The translations under genes were made by a program, and so were the position numbers. The notes below the pieces were generated by a model. The model ran no database searches and was not told where the DNA came from. It worked only from the letters and a program-made list of their open reading frames with translations. Below are positions 35,216 to 49,409 of a DNA stretch of 64,000 nucleotides, one piece after another (position 1 is the stretch's first letter; every line of letters starts with the position of its first letter). The stretch is from Himantopus leucocephalus (Eukaryota; Chordata; Aves; Charadriiformes; Recurvirostridae). Where the stretch lies: contig RSEF01000005.1 in assembly GCA_003993805.1 (NCBI GenBank), forward strand, positions 21,435,330 through 21,499,329, written 5' to 3'.

Positions 35216-38200
35216 CTAGGAGGCCATGAAGGGACAGAGCCGAAAAACATTATGTTGTAATGCTAAAGCCCTTTGTGATATTAAGCCATATTTGCATGGA
35301 AAAAAAAAAAAAGATCATACAGAATATGCAGATATTTCAAACCTGAAAATTGAAACCAAAGTTTTGATGCTCATCTCTTGGGGTAATTCATGATTCAGAC
35401 TTTTCATACGAGGGTCTTACCTGGTTATTAATATTGTAACTGTCTAAATTTGCTTTCTCCCTGTGTTAAAGTTACATATTATCTTGTCTTCTTGGCTGCT
35501 AAGCAACTGTCATAATGCCTATCACAGGCAGCTTAACAGATAGCCGTGACTGCTGTTTACTTTGTCTATTGGCAGTAACAGTATATGAATATAAATAGGA
35601 GATGGCAGGCAATGGCAATAACAGAACAAATTTCACTTAAATTTTTGAGAAATGCTAAGTTAAAGCTTAGGTTAAATGGGTAGTTGAGAGACTTGTGTGG
35701 CTGGGTCTGAAATTGAAGGGTCTGAAATAAACCCCTATTAGTGAAGAATTAAGATCTTAATAACACCCACCAAACAAATAATTTAAAATGTTAAAAAAAT
35801 AGTACTGTGCATAAAGGTGTTTTTTTGGTGAGACCAAATGATAAGGATTTTTTTTCCATTGAACTCAGCCAATCAGACTTCAATCTCATGATTTTATGAT
35901 TTTGGAGTATAATTCTAACACAGTAATTGCATTGTTTCTTATTGATAATTTCCTTATTTTAATGAGCTCGGTTTTCCTTCAATGTGAGGGAAAGTTGACA
36001 AAACTTCAGCATTACCTTTTCTTTTTTTAAAACACAAAACCACATACATACACAAAATCTCAGTAAATTTCATTCTTGTATAAATTATTAAGATCTTGGA
36101 GATGTAAACTATTCTCTTTTAAAGCATAGTTTTCCTTCAGAATGGAAACTGGGTGTGTCCACACTGAAACTTCAGGTCGTCTGCAATCCACTCCAGAAGA
36201 TCAACACCAAAGAGCAAGAGATATATACTCAAATGTGTAATGTTTGCTCAGCTGCTGACACCAATATCAGGACTGACAATTACCATGATAGTTCTTGTTA
36301 TCTGACCCATTCCTTACCACCGAAATGAAGCCACCAGTTTATAAACAATAGAAACACTATTAGATGATAACAAATTTTGTCTAGTAATACAGTATTTAGC
36401 AATTATATATAGCTATTTTCATCGTATGAGTGCTTTCCTAACTTTACCAGAAGAGGCTAGAATTGAGCCAATGACTTAAAGGTCAAATGTTCTTTTCACT
36501 GAAAATAAATTCTCAAAAGGAAAATCAAGGAGCACTAAAATATATTAAGAATGAGCAAGGTGCTAACAGAATGGAAGTAAGTTTCCTTTCTACAGAATAT
36601 AAACTAAACACGGCAAAGGGATCAAAAGCAAGAATTGCTTAATGGTGGAAACACGCTATTGAAATGCACTCTGTCTCACTTACTATTTATTTGCTAACTT
36701 ATTGTCTGATTTTAAAGCAAACTTTTCTCACATTTTTGTCTTATACTTCTACCAACCTTGTGACAGGAAGATCTTGCCATCTTCACATTTGCAGAAGGGA
36801 CATGATCTGTCTGTCTCATATATTTACAGTGGGGCAAGGACTGCCTTTTAAAATAGGTCATGTCAAAATTAAATTTGATATCAGTGTTCCAAACCAGAAT
36901 AACAGAGTAGCAAAAATCTTTATATTTGAAAAAGTTATTTCTGACTAATAGTGCTGAAATGCCAATAGTGATTTTTAAAATAAGTTACATTCTTCTTATG
37001 TATGGTAATTATCTAATAACAGGTACACAGAAACATGAAAAAATTAATTATAGTGTTAGTGTGTACTTCTAAAATATGGGACTCTGAACTACAGATGTAA
37101 TATCACTTTCAGTAAAACTCCTTGGCAGGTCAGTTTGTTATTTTCTTCACATGTCATAATAGGTGTCATGCTATTTTGCATGTGTTGCAAAGTGGGAATT
37201 TCTAGAGGTAGATTATTGGAGAGCAATTTCATCTTTGGAAGTAATTAGGAAGTCTATGCAACATGATCATTTCCCATGAGCACGAACTGATCGAAGCACA
37301 TAAAATCTTTTTAAAAGGTACTGGTAACGTTGTTAAGGAAGTCCAGTAGAGCGAATAAAGGGGAATGATTGGGAGTACACAAGGAGTGAAATTTGGAACA
37401 TTCTTCATGCACAGTGTTGTTTTCAGCAATGAAGGTTGGAATAGTTAATAACTTCACAGAAACCTATGGGAAATGGAGTATATGTAAGTAAATGAGCTTT
37501 TAATAAGACAGATGATTGCAATTCTCATACAAATAATGGTCCTCTCATTACATAAATGACATTGAAAAAATTAGAGGGCATTCCAGCAAAGCCAACGAGA
37601 ATAAGTTGATAATTGGAGAATACAATACGGAAAAGTGCTAGGGAGCTTAGTTTAAACACTAAAAAAGTCTTAAACTTCTTTTCTGCAAGGTGCTTGATTG
37701 GTCTGAAGCAATATTGAATACAGTAAAGTCATCAGAATCTGAGGTGCTGAGAAGCTGGAGAGAGAAAATCTATCTGGCTTCATCTGACAGCAGTTGAGAG
37801 GTAGTGTATGCTGGGTGGTGTATAGCCTGATTATGCATATAAATTCCACTTATTCCAATTACAAATTAAAAATATAATGTAAATAAGATACCAGGTGTCT
37901 CAATATTGGTCTTTATTATTGCTACAAGTTTCAATCTATTTTCCATCCATGAAAAGGATGGAAGGTGGTTTTTTTTCCCCTAAGCTACTCAAGTATCTGT
38001 CCAAGGCTCAGTGCCTAATGCAAAAATACACTGGATAGTCCTCACTGGAAATTTGTCTTCATAATATTTTTGTCTAGGAAAAGAATATGTTCAGCAAAGG
38101 AACTAAAGCTTTCATGGGAATGCTTCATAGAACTGAGCTGGAAATAAGATCTACTCCATTCTGGGTTGGTGATTATAGCACTCAATAGAATTCAATGCTA

Positions 38201-41200
38201 TTCTTTGCCTCATCCCACCTCTTCTTGACTCAGGTAATAGTCAGAGTCTGTGTTTCAAATCATCCCTGGCAGATGACCTAAACCTTCCCTTCCTCCAGCC
38301 CAGGTGATCAGCAATTTTAAGACGCTTATTCTTTTTCTGAGGTAATCAGTTTCTGAAACCTAAGGTTTTGCACAAATCAAACTTCTGCCTTAACTTTTTG
38401 CTGGCTAATCACTAGATCCAAGTGAATAAAGGTGCTTCTGGGTTTATTCAGCCTCCATGTCTTTCACCAGAAGTACACGTGACCCTGAGCTCTCGTCTGC
38501 AATATTTTCTTCTGTTGCTATGTTTGTCTATAAAAGTGAGAGAAAACTTCAGAACTTGTTTAAGAGTGTTTATTTTTAGACAGCTGTTGACAAAGATGCC
38601 CACATAAAATAGCAGACTTCATACAAAATGGTGCAAAATAACAATTGGCGCAATTAAATGACACAAAAATCAAAGCTCTCACACACTGTAGGAAAGAAAT
38701 GAAAACCAGAAATGGTTTATTTTGTCTGTTTTTTTTTTTTTTTTAAACGGAGCTGATGCAATGGATCATGCTCTAGAGCACTTTGCTCAGTGCCAGAGCT
38801 ACAAAAAATAGAAATGGATTCATGTTAATTTTAAGCCTCCAGGTTCTCACTCCTGGGGAACTACACTCACCAATGATTAATTCAGAAGCTTGGCAGACAG
38901 TAGTGCTTTGCCTGCAACTGTGCCAATGGGAATTACTCAAGCATAGAGACTAATCTCAAATAAAGAAACTGTGAGGAAAAGTCCAGACAGAAGGCAGTGT
39001 TCAATATTTGCCTTTTAGGGACATACAGGCAAATTCTTAGTTCTTGTCACTTAGCTAACACATCACAACGTGAGTAAAGAACATATATATCCACACCATC
39101 ACTTTTCTTTATGTCATGATGTTGAGGGTTTTTTTATGGTTAAAAAAAAGAGTAAGTTATATTTCTGTGCGACGTACTGTCTCTGTACTGCAGAAAACTA
39201 TTTTTTTAGGTTATATCCTCAGTAGTGGAAATTGGCATTTTCTATGATGATAACTTTTGTTCATAGCCTGGCCTCCTTTTTTAAAGGTTGTACTCAAATA
39301 GTCAAAACAATGTGAGCATTACACATGAGGTGTTTCCTAGCAGAGGGTAAACAGTTCAAGCTGATTCTGGTGCATTCATTCCATCTGGAAAAATGTTTCC
39401 TCTGGCTGTTCCTACAAGAAAGGGACTGACAGAAGCAGAACTCAGCATGTGAAGGAAGTTTTTGAATTCTCTTGCATTCTGGAGAGCATGTAGGTTAATC
39501 GCCATCTTAAGATGTTAGGCAGGTAGCACAGCCAGACTGTGAAGCACGGAGATCAGAGGTAACTTCACCCCATGTGAGCTGAATGTAGAGGAAAGCAGCA
39601 ATAACATCTGAAAATTTAGGTTGAAGTGCCCAGTTATAGTATGCATTTCTACAATTTTAAGGAGGAAGGGAAGTTAGAGAAATGGATAGAGCTACTAACT
39701 GTTTGACTCTTCATGTGTTTTCAGAGACCATACACTCTTATGCAGTTAAAAAACAACTTCCTAACAGAGTTACTATCAAGGTGACTTTGATTCTAGTTGC
39801 CCCAATCCTCTGTGATTGCTTTCTGCAACACTTTAAACAGACTGGGGGGATGTGACTTTGTTTATTAGAGAAACTGCTGTTTTTTGGATTCTTTTTGCCT
39901 GCTTTAGATCTTTGGGAAGATAGTTCAAAGCTGTCAATCCCTTTAAGGGAAGAACTTAGAAAGGCAAAAGAAAAAAGAGACATACCCACAGAGCAATAGG
40001 AAGTAAGAAGGTGTCAGGACTCTTCTTGAATCATACAAGGCATAGATAATTCAGTACACCTGCTATTTACTGCAGGATAAGACAAGTAATTAGGTACATA
40101 TCCAGGTGTAATTTTGAAATGTGGGAATTCACTCACTGCTCCTCTGTGACTTCTAAAAACATCACGAAAGCTTCTCGTGATTGTTGAAAGTACTCCTTCC
40201 CCAAGTGCAGAGGCCGTTGTACCATATGTGCCTATAGATTATGTCCTTCAATCAATAAGGAAGCCTTTGCATGCGAAATTGGACCAACACCTTAATAACT
40301 CAGACCTGTTAAGCAGGGCTGCAGTGCTTACGGGAATACCTATTCCCACAATTCTCAGTGCTCACTTAGTCTATTTTACATGATCCCATTAACTATTAGC
40401 AGATCTCTTCTACAAGGCATAATGAAACAGTGTATTTTCACAAAGGTCAGAAGAACAATGTCAGATATATTGAGAAAGTAATCAATAAATATGTCTTTTC
40501 TCTGCAGTAATATTTAGCACTTCAGGGGGTGGATGGAATGCTTTAGCATAAAAATAGAAATTAAGTTATTTTTTCCGGTATATTATTTTCAGTTTTGCTT
40601 ACTATCCAACTGCTTCTCACTGAAAAGTGCCAGTGCCAGTGCCTAAGCATGCTACTTCATAACTTTTTAAGACTTAGTATCATACATTTAATGATAGAAA
40701 GTAATTTTTAAATAATATCTTTATAAACTGTTTTATTTGATGAAAGGAAAGAGGTATAACTTTGCTTGTTTCTACCTAAAATGATTAGTATCAAAACTAA
40801 TTTTCAGCATTCATAATGTTCATAATTCAATATGTACAGACTATTTTTGGATTAATACAATTTTAAAATGCTAATGGGAGAGAATTGTGGCTTTGCTAGG
40901 GATTATCATGTTAAAGATGCTCCAGTTCTGATTCTCCGTAGTACGTTGAGAACCTACTGGCGTGCATTGCTCTTTTGCATAAGCAGAAAACCTAGCCTAC
41001 AGCACTTTTATTTCCTTTTACCATTATCACAAGAGTGTAGCTATAAATATTAACTTTCATGAAGCACATTTGTTGCAGAAACATGACTGAAAAACTTCCC
41101 TGTCATCTCGTGTTAAATTATTACTTGCTTTCTACACTGGATGTTCTTACAGTCTGTGAGACTGTTGTTTGGGGAGAGAGACATTTAGGACCACAATGAG

Positions 41201-41790
41201 TCTGATATAAAGGTGATCATAGATAAGAGTGAAATAGCGGGGGGAAATATTATAGAGTTTCAAGATTGTCACAGATCAAAAGCAAAAATATCCTCTCTCT
41301 TTTAGAAAGAGTCTTAGATATTTTATTCTACGTATAGAATGAAGTTATTGTGGTAAGTGCAGGGATGATGAATGTTATATTACAGATAGTAGCTACTGGT
41401 TATCTGTTAAATATCAGTCAGTTTGTTTAAACCTCTTCAAAAGTTTCAAAAGAACTTATCTATAGGATCTTTAATTATCTTGCTTGGGGAGACTTTCGCT
41501 CTCTTCAGAACAAACTGCCTGGTTAGGCATACTTAAGACAACAGTGACAAGTTAAATATCATGTCATGCATCACAGCTGCATTGTCTTACACGAGATCAC
41601 CAAGGAGTGAATGACTGTAGTATTTCTGGCTAAGACCAAGGTGTATCACCAGAGCAATGTGAGAGCCCAAGGTCGATATAGCTGAGCAAAGAGAGCAGTG
41701 TTTTGTCAGCATTTTCTACAGGAAACCAGTTGAGTGCCTGCCAACTTGTGCACTTGCATGCAAAAGCCTTCTTCTTCCTTTAGCATATTA
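35216..41790. other. AT-rich non-coding DNA
   Basis: Poly(A) at 35300-35312 and poly(T) at 38730-38744 are visible. Open frames of 60-95 codons are domainless. I recognise no further transposon or RNA gene in these 6.5 kb. Confidence 0.45.
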
Positions 41791-41925
41791 GGAATAGAAT
41801 AGCATGGCATAGCATGGCATAGCATGGCATGGCATAGCATGGCATGGCATGGCATGGCATGGCATGGCATAGCATAGCATAGCATAGAATAGAATAGAAT
41901 AGAATAGAATAGAATAGAATAGAAT
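41791..41925. repeat. Pentanucleotide microsatellite with ordered unit variants
   Basis: Twenty-seven consecutive 5-bp units of the form RGMAT in one register. The order is GGAAT and AGAAT, then AGCAT/GGCAT alternating, a GGCAT run, AGCAT, and finally seven or more AGAAT units. The minus strand is open across it, giving the pentapeptide pattern of a 15-bp superperiod, which makes a false 99-codon frame (41780-42079). Confidence 0.97.
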
Positions 41926-44900
41926 AATAGCCTGAGCTGACGTAGTACCTTAAAAGCAGTAAAAAGGCCTGAAAGTACTGATTCCCGAATCTGAAGGCTT
42001 CAACAAGAGAGGCCAGGGACCCGAATCCTCTTGTATGCATAAGTTTGTCAGAAAGGCAAGGAACACTCTTCTGGAACAAGGCTTCCTAAACCTAAAGCTT
42101 GGGTAAGAGCAAGCACTTCAATCCCAGTCCCCTCAGACCTGGTTCAGCAGCTGGCCAAAACAGCTCCCAGGAAAATGGGTGAGTGCTTACCAGTCAGCTG
42201 TTGACAGGTTTTTGGCAGGCAGGACTTCTGCAGAGCCTCCCTGGCTTTCTGTCAGGACATTGGTAATGTTGAAAACTCTTGTAAATATTTGATTTTGAGG
42301 AATCTACATTCTCCAACAGAAGCTTTTTCAGCTGAAGAATTTCTGTCAAGTTCTGTCAAATTTCTCAATACTTGGCACATATGAACTTTCGTCAGCTCTC
42401 CTACTAGATCTGACATATATGGCTCAACTAAGTGCTATGAAGGTCTTCATTTTTACTAACATGAATTTTGTTCCTTTACAGTGAGACACTGTAACATGAC
42501 ATTTAAAGTCACAGTCTCTTCTAAATCACAGTGTACCTCTGTTTGGTTTAAGTGTACATCATTCCATTCACCATTACCCACCAGGAGTGGACTGGGACGT
42601 CAATCACAATTATTTCATTTCCTCAGGTGACAAAAAACAGTCAGACATATTTTCTTGCAAAATATAAATATTATCTGCAAACATTTGCATTGTTTGTTAA
42701 TGTGGTTTGAAAGTACAGCGACAACAACCTGGCATTGAGATAAATTTAATTTTGTTTCTAATTAAGCAGAAATGAATACTGAAATTCAATAAAACCAAGC
42801 AGTAACTGGGGGATTGAGTGAGTTACCTTTTTCTATTATACTATAATCATGTTATATAGAGAGGCTTTCATGACCTTTAGAGCCACTTCAGAATCTAATA
42901 AACAGCATCAGGACCAACTCTGTCAGCAGCAAAGATTTTTATCAAGATAGTACTATTACTGCCACTGTAGTGGGCTTTTGTGCCTTTTTATGTCATTTTT
43001 GTCTAATCTAGAATTTTAAAATGTTCTAACATTTATTTTTATACCGTATATTAAGCTGTTGCTTAGTGAGGTAACTGCAACATTTAATATATATATAGTG
43101 CATGGACTTGTGCCACTAACTGCATCTTGTTTCCATGGTTTTCTCTTGTTCTCCACATATCTAGTCTGTTTTTAAATTGTGTGTTATACATATCTTTGGG
43201 AGGAGGAATTATCAGGCAATCACAAACAGGCACTGAGAGAGCTAGGACCTTAAGATTATATTGCTAGCTGTTTAACTGGGAACAGTCAGTTAAAACAAAA
43301 GACTGACAATCTGGATGCTGGGAGTCTATTTATGCTTCTGTCACCAATGCATTATATGAACGGAGGAAAATCACTTTATCTCATTATAAAATGGCATAAA
43401 AAAATTTATCTCAAAAGACTTCTGCAGAGACACAGACAAAAATCTATTTTTTCATGCCTATTTCTGATGAAGATTTATTTTTTTTTTAGAAACCGTTTTT
43501 TGAAAATAATTGTTTTTCATTTATTTGGTAAAAACAAAATCCAAATGGCCTTTAAAGCCAAAAAGTTGGCTTGAAACAGAAAGAAAAGTAATGTTTTTTT
43601 TTCCCAGTAAAATGACATTTTTAGGAAAAAAATTATTGAATGAACCATTTTCTGCTGGGAAAAAATGCTTTGAAGAAAATTTTTTTGTCAGTTCTGGTAC
43701 TGTATATCTGAGAGATCTTCCCAAAACAGGCACCATAAAATAAAATGCATGTAGGTGGGGGACAGGACAACCCATCCTTCTAAGTGATGGCAAAGGTGAA
43801 TTAGGCTGCTATTGTTACATTAGTTCACTGCCTAGAGAAATAAAAAGGTTAACGGTCCAGCTGCTTTCTAATTTTGTCTCTACTCACTTTCAAAATTGTT
43901 ATGGTATTTCTATCTGGCATACAGAAGGGTGAAAACAACCAACAAATCTTTGTAAATGTGGTGTAATAAGAATTCAGATACTTCATTTACTTTTGGGCAA
44001 ACTATTTTCAAATATTAGAAAAATGTAAGTCCACGATTAAGTATCAGCTAAATAAGGTTCTCATTAAGAACATGACAAAAAAATCTGATAAAATAAACAA
44101 TCAAGTGTTCAGGAGATGTCATATTTCTCGTATTTTTTATTTAGGTTTACCCACTACACTTGTGCATTTTTGTTTCATTACCTTTGCCTGATATTTCTGG
44201 ATGTCTTGCATTCTCTCAGTGACTGCTACCTGTAATGTTACTGACATAGTGTTTCCTTTTCCAGAATTGAAATAATGCAACAATTGACATTTTAATTGAC
44301 AAGAAAAAGTGAAAAAGGTTTAAAGGGAAGAGTTTTCATATATTTCTATATCTAAGCCTGTAATCCTGGCCTACACCGTTGGGACAGATATCAGTGCATG
44401 ACATCTAGTGGTAGATGAAAGAGATCCATCAATCTGTGCTATCAAGGAAAGGTTCTTAAATTACTGCATCCACATGTACCCATCACAAGGGAAAATTATT
44501 CTTATCTAAAAGCAGGTGATCACGTAAGACAAATTTATTCTTTATGCATCCCTGGACAATACATCCAGACAGACTCACACTGTTTTCTATTTTAAGGGAT
44601 AAGCTTTATTTTCATCATAAAGTTCTTTTCCATTGAAGAAATTCTGAGAGGCATTTGTTTCAATATATTAAAGGATTTTCAAGCAATAATCATGGAAAGA
44701 TTCATCAAGAATAACATATAGAAAATATGGGTTATATAATAATGAGAAAGCCCTTTTTTTATTTTTTGTAAGTGGTAAAATGTTCTGAGGTGTTATACGT
44801 AACACAGCAGTCCTGTATTTTCCATAGAGATATCCTGGACTTCCTTGACCTCCTAATACCTACGTGATATTCTCCACTGTGAATTATAGTAGGAATTTCA

Positions 44901-45183
44901 ACCGGATTAAGGAGCAGAGGCCTCAGCAGAGGCAAATGTTCTAGCTTTCTGAATTCCCTTCACTACCCTTTCTGCTTCTCCCTCCGCTCCCCTTCACTTT
45001 CTTTTTCAGTCCTGGCTAACACTGTTCCTAAAAATGCTTTGATGTTACTTTTCAGAACTACTTCTCCTGGCAAATTATCTCTTTACTACGAACTTTTTTT
45101 TCCAGATGTATTTGTAATTTTTTTAAACATAAGAAAAATTCCCTGATTAAAAATAAAAAATAAAAAAAATAAATCACACATAG
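41926..45183. other. AT-rich non-coding DNA
   Basis: No gene or mobile element recognised. Frames at 43332-43793 overlap on both strands in T-rich DNA and have no domain. Confidence 0.5.
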
Positions 45184-45232
45184 CCCCCCCCCCAAAAAAA
45201 AACCCCAAACCAAACCCAAACAAAACCAAAAC
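45184..45232. repeat. Poly(C)/poly(A) and A/C-only tract
   Basis: Ten C, nine A, then CCCC, CC, CCC and CC runs separated by A runs. It is a second tract with the same strand composition as 14524-14582. An A-rich run with TAAA words precedes it (45148-45172). Confidence 0.88.
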
Positions 45233-46397
45233 TTTTTTCTCAAGTCTACAGCAAGAATGGAGACACCAAAAGTTCAAAGTGGTGAAATAATGTTTTATGT
45301 GGACAAAACAAGGTACAAGCTCATAAGGCACTAGATTGTCTTATTTGAAATGAGTTTCCAGATGAGTTCACCTGATAACAGAAAGTTTAATGGAAATTTT
45401 CAACCCAAATTATTAAAATTGGCAAAAGTATCAAGAACCGAAAACAAGATTCTTGTAAAATAAATTCTTAAGCAACTATGACTGGATAATGCAGAACCTC
45501 ATTGCCAGTCATGCAATGCTAAATCAGCAAGTATACCTATTTTCCATTTATTTCTCTAATACAAAATGCATTTAAGTTCTTTCAAAGTTATCATATTTGG
45601 AAAATAGTATATCAACAACCAGGGTGCCAATGATGTTTTTTTCCTTTGGACGTTTGCATTCTAATCCTGGTTTAATCTGACTTATTAAACAACCGTAAGA
45701 TAGAAAATGTTTGCAAGACAATGCCCAGCCCTGGAGACATACCGGCTGCTTTCCATCAAGGACAATGAAGCCAAGAGCAAGTAAGGTTTAGCGGGTACAA
45801 AAGGCATGTGGCATTGTGACCCTGTGTATGAATAAGAGTGGAAAATCAGGGCTGAGGTGGGTTGGTAGAGGGAAGCAGTTGAGGCTCAGCTGATATTCAG
45901 ACAAATGTCTACATAAATAGGTATGGGCATGAATCTGAATTATCATTCTGAACTCTACCTCCTGTATCATATAGCAGTAATAACCATTAACCTTTTCTAA
46001 GGTCTGAGTACAAAGTTCGCCCATTTAACGTAATGGCAAAGGCATCACAGGGACAGAATACAGCACACAAAAAACAGAAATGATCTGTGAAAGGACAGTG
46101 CAGAAAGGAATTTCAACTGAGCCTCCTTCAGTAACAATGACCTTTGCAGTCCTTAGTTTCACTGAGAATTCATGCAGTTGCTAAAGGAATGTTATGGAAA
46201 TATTTGTTATATAATGTGAAACAATAGGACAGAATGAGTTACTTTTGGTAAACTGTAATGTCCAATTCAGCTGCAATGTGTCTTCTGACTCATGATTTTT
46301 CTCCTGCCTCTGCAATACAAAGCACTAAAAACTCCTTATGGTGTCCTGTTTAGAAAGGGGTAAATACAATAAATATAGTCAAAAAATGCCCGACTTT
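45233..46397. other. AT-rich non-coding DNA
   Basis: Short domainless frames only. Confidence 0.5.
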
Positions 46398-46790
46398 TCA
46401 TACAAAGCTACTGTTGGAACTGTTGCCATTACCCATTTGTAAGATGGAGAATCGCAGCAAAACTGTGTAAAGGAGAACAAAGTGGTCACCCTGCATGTAA
46501 AATAGGCCAAAAAATGCTTGTTCCTGAAGTTCCTTCCAATTTTCCTTGATCCACCCCCTTACACACACACAAGCACACACACGTGCATACAGTCTTTCTC
46601 TGGCTGTCTCCATGGTAACTGCAGCATCAAGATTTTGCTTCTGTTGCTGCCTGTTTTGGAAGGTGCCTATGCTGGGTGAACCGCTTGTCCAGCCCTGCTG
46701 GTGCTTGGATGCAGCAGCATCACTCACCAGGGACTCTCCCTGTATCCGAAGGGCCACTAGCTGTTAGACACACTTGGCTGCAGTACTCCA
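46398..46790. other. GC-richer block with CA repeat and X-box-like site
   Basis: The block contains a (CA)n run (46561-46582), an X-box-like GTCTCCATGGTAAC (46606-46619) and a CAGCAG/TGCTGG-rich stretch to about 46750. A 119-codon minus-strand frame (46398-46757) and a 73-codon plus-strand frame (46546-46767) overlap, so at least one is chance. Composition would suit a small regulatory element or an exon, but no splice-site pair or protein family is recognisable. Confidence 0.3.
46561..46582. repeat. (CA)n microsatellite, interrupted
   Basis: About ten CA units with one AG interruption, ending before CGTGCATAC. Confidence 0.88.
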
Positions 46791-49390
46791 CATGTGCTGT
46801 GACTTCTTTTGGCCATGGGTGGTTTATGCTGACAGGTGCTTTGTAACATTTGTGCACTAGTCAGGGGGACTAAGTGCATACAGATTTTTTTTTGTGCAGG
46901 GAGCTACCAACTCAGGACAAAAAGTGCATGGTATAATGAGTCCCTGGAAACAGGAGTGCCCTGTTTTTGGAACTTGGAGAAGCGATATGTTCCTACTGAA
47001 GATGTTGCAGTTTGCAGTGTCTCCAGGCAGTAGTCATATTACTTACTACACTAGCACAAATCTTGCCCATTTTAGGCTTTTAAAGGAAGAGGAAGGAGCT
47101 AAACATGTATGGAGGAGGGGAAAGTCGTCTGTTCCACCAACCCTCATGGCAGCTGATGAGAACTCTTCTTACTATCTGCTAGTAAGCACCTTTCTGAGTT
47201 GGGAAGTGGAAGCCCAGTGACAAGTGTCACATTTATAAAAAGATAATGGTTAAAGTTCTTCATAGAAGATACACGAAGAAAGAAATCCATTGTGTCCCAT
47301 ATTTTTAATAATACTGAGCACAAATGTGTACCTGATGAAGGTCAATAATTTGTGCTAGATATTCCTCTTACACGGCTCAGTGGTGGTATATTAGCCATTA
47401 TGTTATGTTAGCTAAACAATGTTATATAATTAGCATTATATCAATGCTCTTGTATTAGCTTTAATTAAGAATATATTTTTGTCTTTTTAATGTTATACCT
47501 TCTAAAGAGGAAGAAAATCAGAACTGTTGCACAAAGGGAAGTTGACCATACACCTAGAAATAGGAAAGTTTTGAATCTGTTTCCCAATAGGGTTGTTTAG
47601 GCATGTAACTTTAAGAAGCAGAACAAGAATACTGAATCTCATACACTGGATCTTAGAACTTGAGTGATGCTAGCTGGAATTCCAAATTCTATGTTTATGA
47701 CATAATAATAGCAATAATAATAACATTTTTCATTCATATATTCTGTATAACATTTTGTCCTACAGCTGTGTATCCACAGTCATCACTGAAATAAATTTAC
47801 CTCTGCGATAGATGTTGGCAAACAGACCAGGGAAAATCAGCATGCAGCACGGCAAGAGAGAGGAAGACAAATTTTGGTCAAGGACTCAGGGACAAATCCT
47901 GCTGACAGTGAAATTGCCGTAGGCTTTTTAATGTCCATGCAGCAGAGAAAGACCAATGCATAGTAAATGTCATGGCATTCCATTTATTTGCTCTTTATAT
48001 ACTGTTTAAATGCTTCCCATAAAACACAATCTTTCCAATAGTGCTTTTCCTCATTCACTATTCCAGTGCAGAGATTCTATTTTCTGTCTGCATGTTAATT
48101 GTCCACCTCAGTCTTTTGCCTATTTCTTTCACATATGTCTTTAAAAACTTTTTAACTGTTTTATTATAAAAGATGCTCATGTCCAGTCAGTCAGCAAAGG
48201 CCTAACTAGCCTGTTCACTACCTCCGTTCCTCTTTTTTTTCCCTATTTCTGCTATGATACCGATTATTGAAAGCAAGTTAGGAAATACTTGTCTGGTGCT
48301 TAAAGAGATAGATCAACATTTCATATTCATATGTTCAAACTAAGATTTGTCTCAAAATCTTCAAATCATAGCTGTTCATTTGATCATATGTTTCTATTAG
48401 TGTTAAATCTCTCTTGCATGTTTTGTCCACTTATTCACATTTACATTCTTCAGTTGCATGTTATCATTAGAGTCAAATGATGTCCTTTAATAAGATTACA
48501 ATTCTATTGAGCCCCAATCCCTAGGAAGGCATTAAGGTGTAAATACATTTAAAAAATCATCATGATGTTTAATTCAATGTATGGATGGTGAGGGATTTTT
48601 TTTTCACTTTTTCTTCGTTTAACTTTTTTTTTATAACCTATGGTTTTTTTGTGAATAAGATCATTAAAGAAATGTCTCTCAAGCTTAAATTCCATATTGC
48701 AAAAACAGCCGAGCTTTGAGGAAATGAATTCAAACAAAAAGCAGAAAGCAAGAGAGACAGACTTCACTGATGTGGGCTCACTGTGGCTGGACTGTGAACT
48801 AAGCAAGGAATGAAATAAGCATGGATTGTGGCAAGAAATAAAGAAGTAAAATGTAAAAGGAAAAAAAAATAAAGGAAAAAAAGGCAAGAACCCCTGCAGC
48901 CATCGCATTTGACTTTCTAATAACGTCAGTCTCAGAGGAGAGCAGAGATGGAAATAAGAAAGGGTGCACTAGTGATGCAGTCATTCTTGCTGTCATCACC
49001 TTTATGGCTTTTCAGCAGGCCACAAAAGGCCAATCCACTAGAATATGAATGATATATAGTCATGGCCCTACCATGTAAGTAGGAGGCATCAGACCTCCGT
49101 GTTTGGGTCCTAACAGCTTTTTCCAGCTCAGTAATCTCTCACTGTAAAGGAAAAACAAGACAAGACAAACAAACAAAAAATTATCTTCCCTCCCCATACC
49201 CTGTCTCTGCCTGCTTCCCTTTGATTATTGTTCTGGAGGGCTTCAGAGAACTGGAAGATTTAATAGTTGACAGGGATTTGGTGAAGTAAACCCTTCTTGG
49301 AGTGAGTCTTATTCCCATCAACTAGATTTCTGTATTAAATATGCAATATTGTTATCCAGTTATCTGTGGAAAGATCTGACAAACAGACAT
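46791..49390. other. AT-rich non-coding DNA
   Basis: T-rich runs at 48598-48634 and A-rich runs at 48862-48882. Frames (for example 48549-48908 minus) are products of these biased runs and carry no domain. Confidence 0.5.
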
Positions 49391-49409
49391 GGGGGGGGGG
49401 GGAAGGGGG
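49391..49409 (+). repeat. G-tract: twelve G, AA, five G
   Basis: It is read directly. The tract could form a quadruplex on the plus strand, and the homopolymer length is uncertain in most sequencing methods. Confidence 0.9.

Noticed and set aside
41780..42079. 99-codon minus-strand frame across the pentanucleotide array
   Set aside because: It is open only because a 5-bp repeat gives a 15-bp superperiod without stops; the peptide is a pure repeat artefact.
45058..45331. Phe/Gly-rich minus-strand frames
   Set aside because: Produced by the poly(C)/poly(A) tract at 45184-45232; composition artefact.
48549..48999. Overlapping minus-strand frames rich in Phe, Leu and Ser resembling membrane segments
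   Set aside because: They arise from A-rich runs read on the opposite strand; two frames overlap and neither has a recognisable family.
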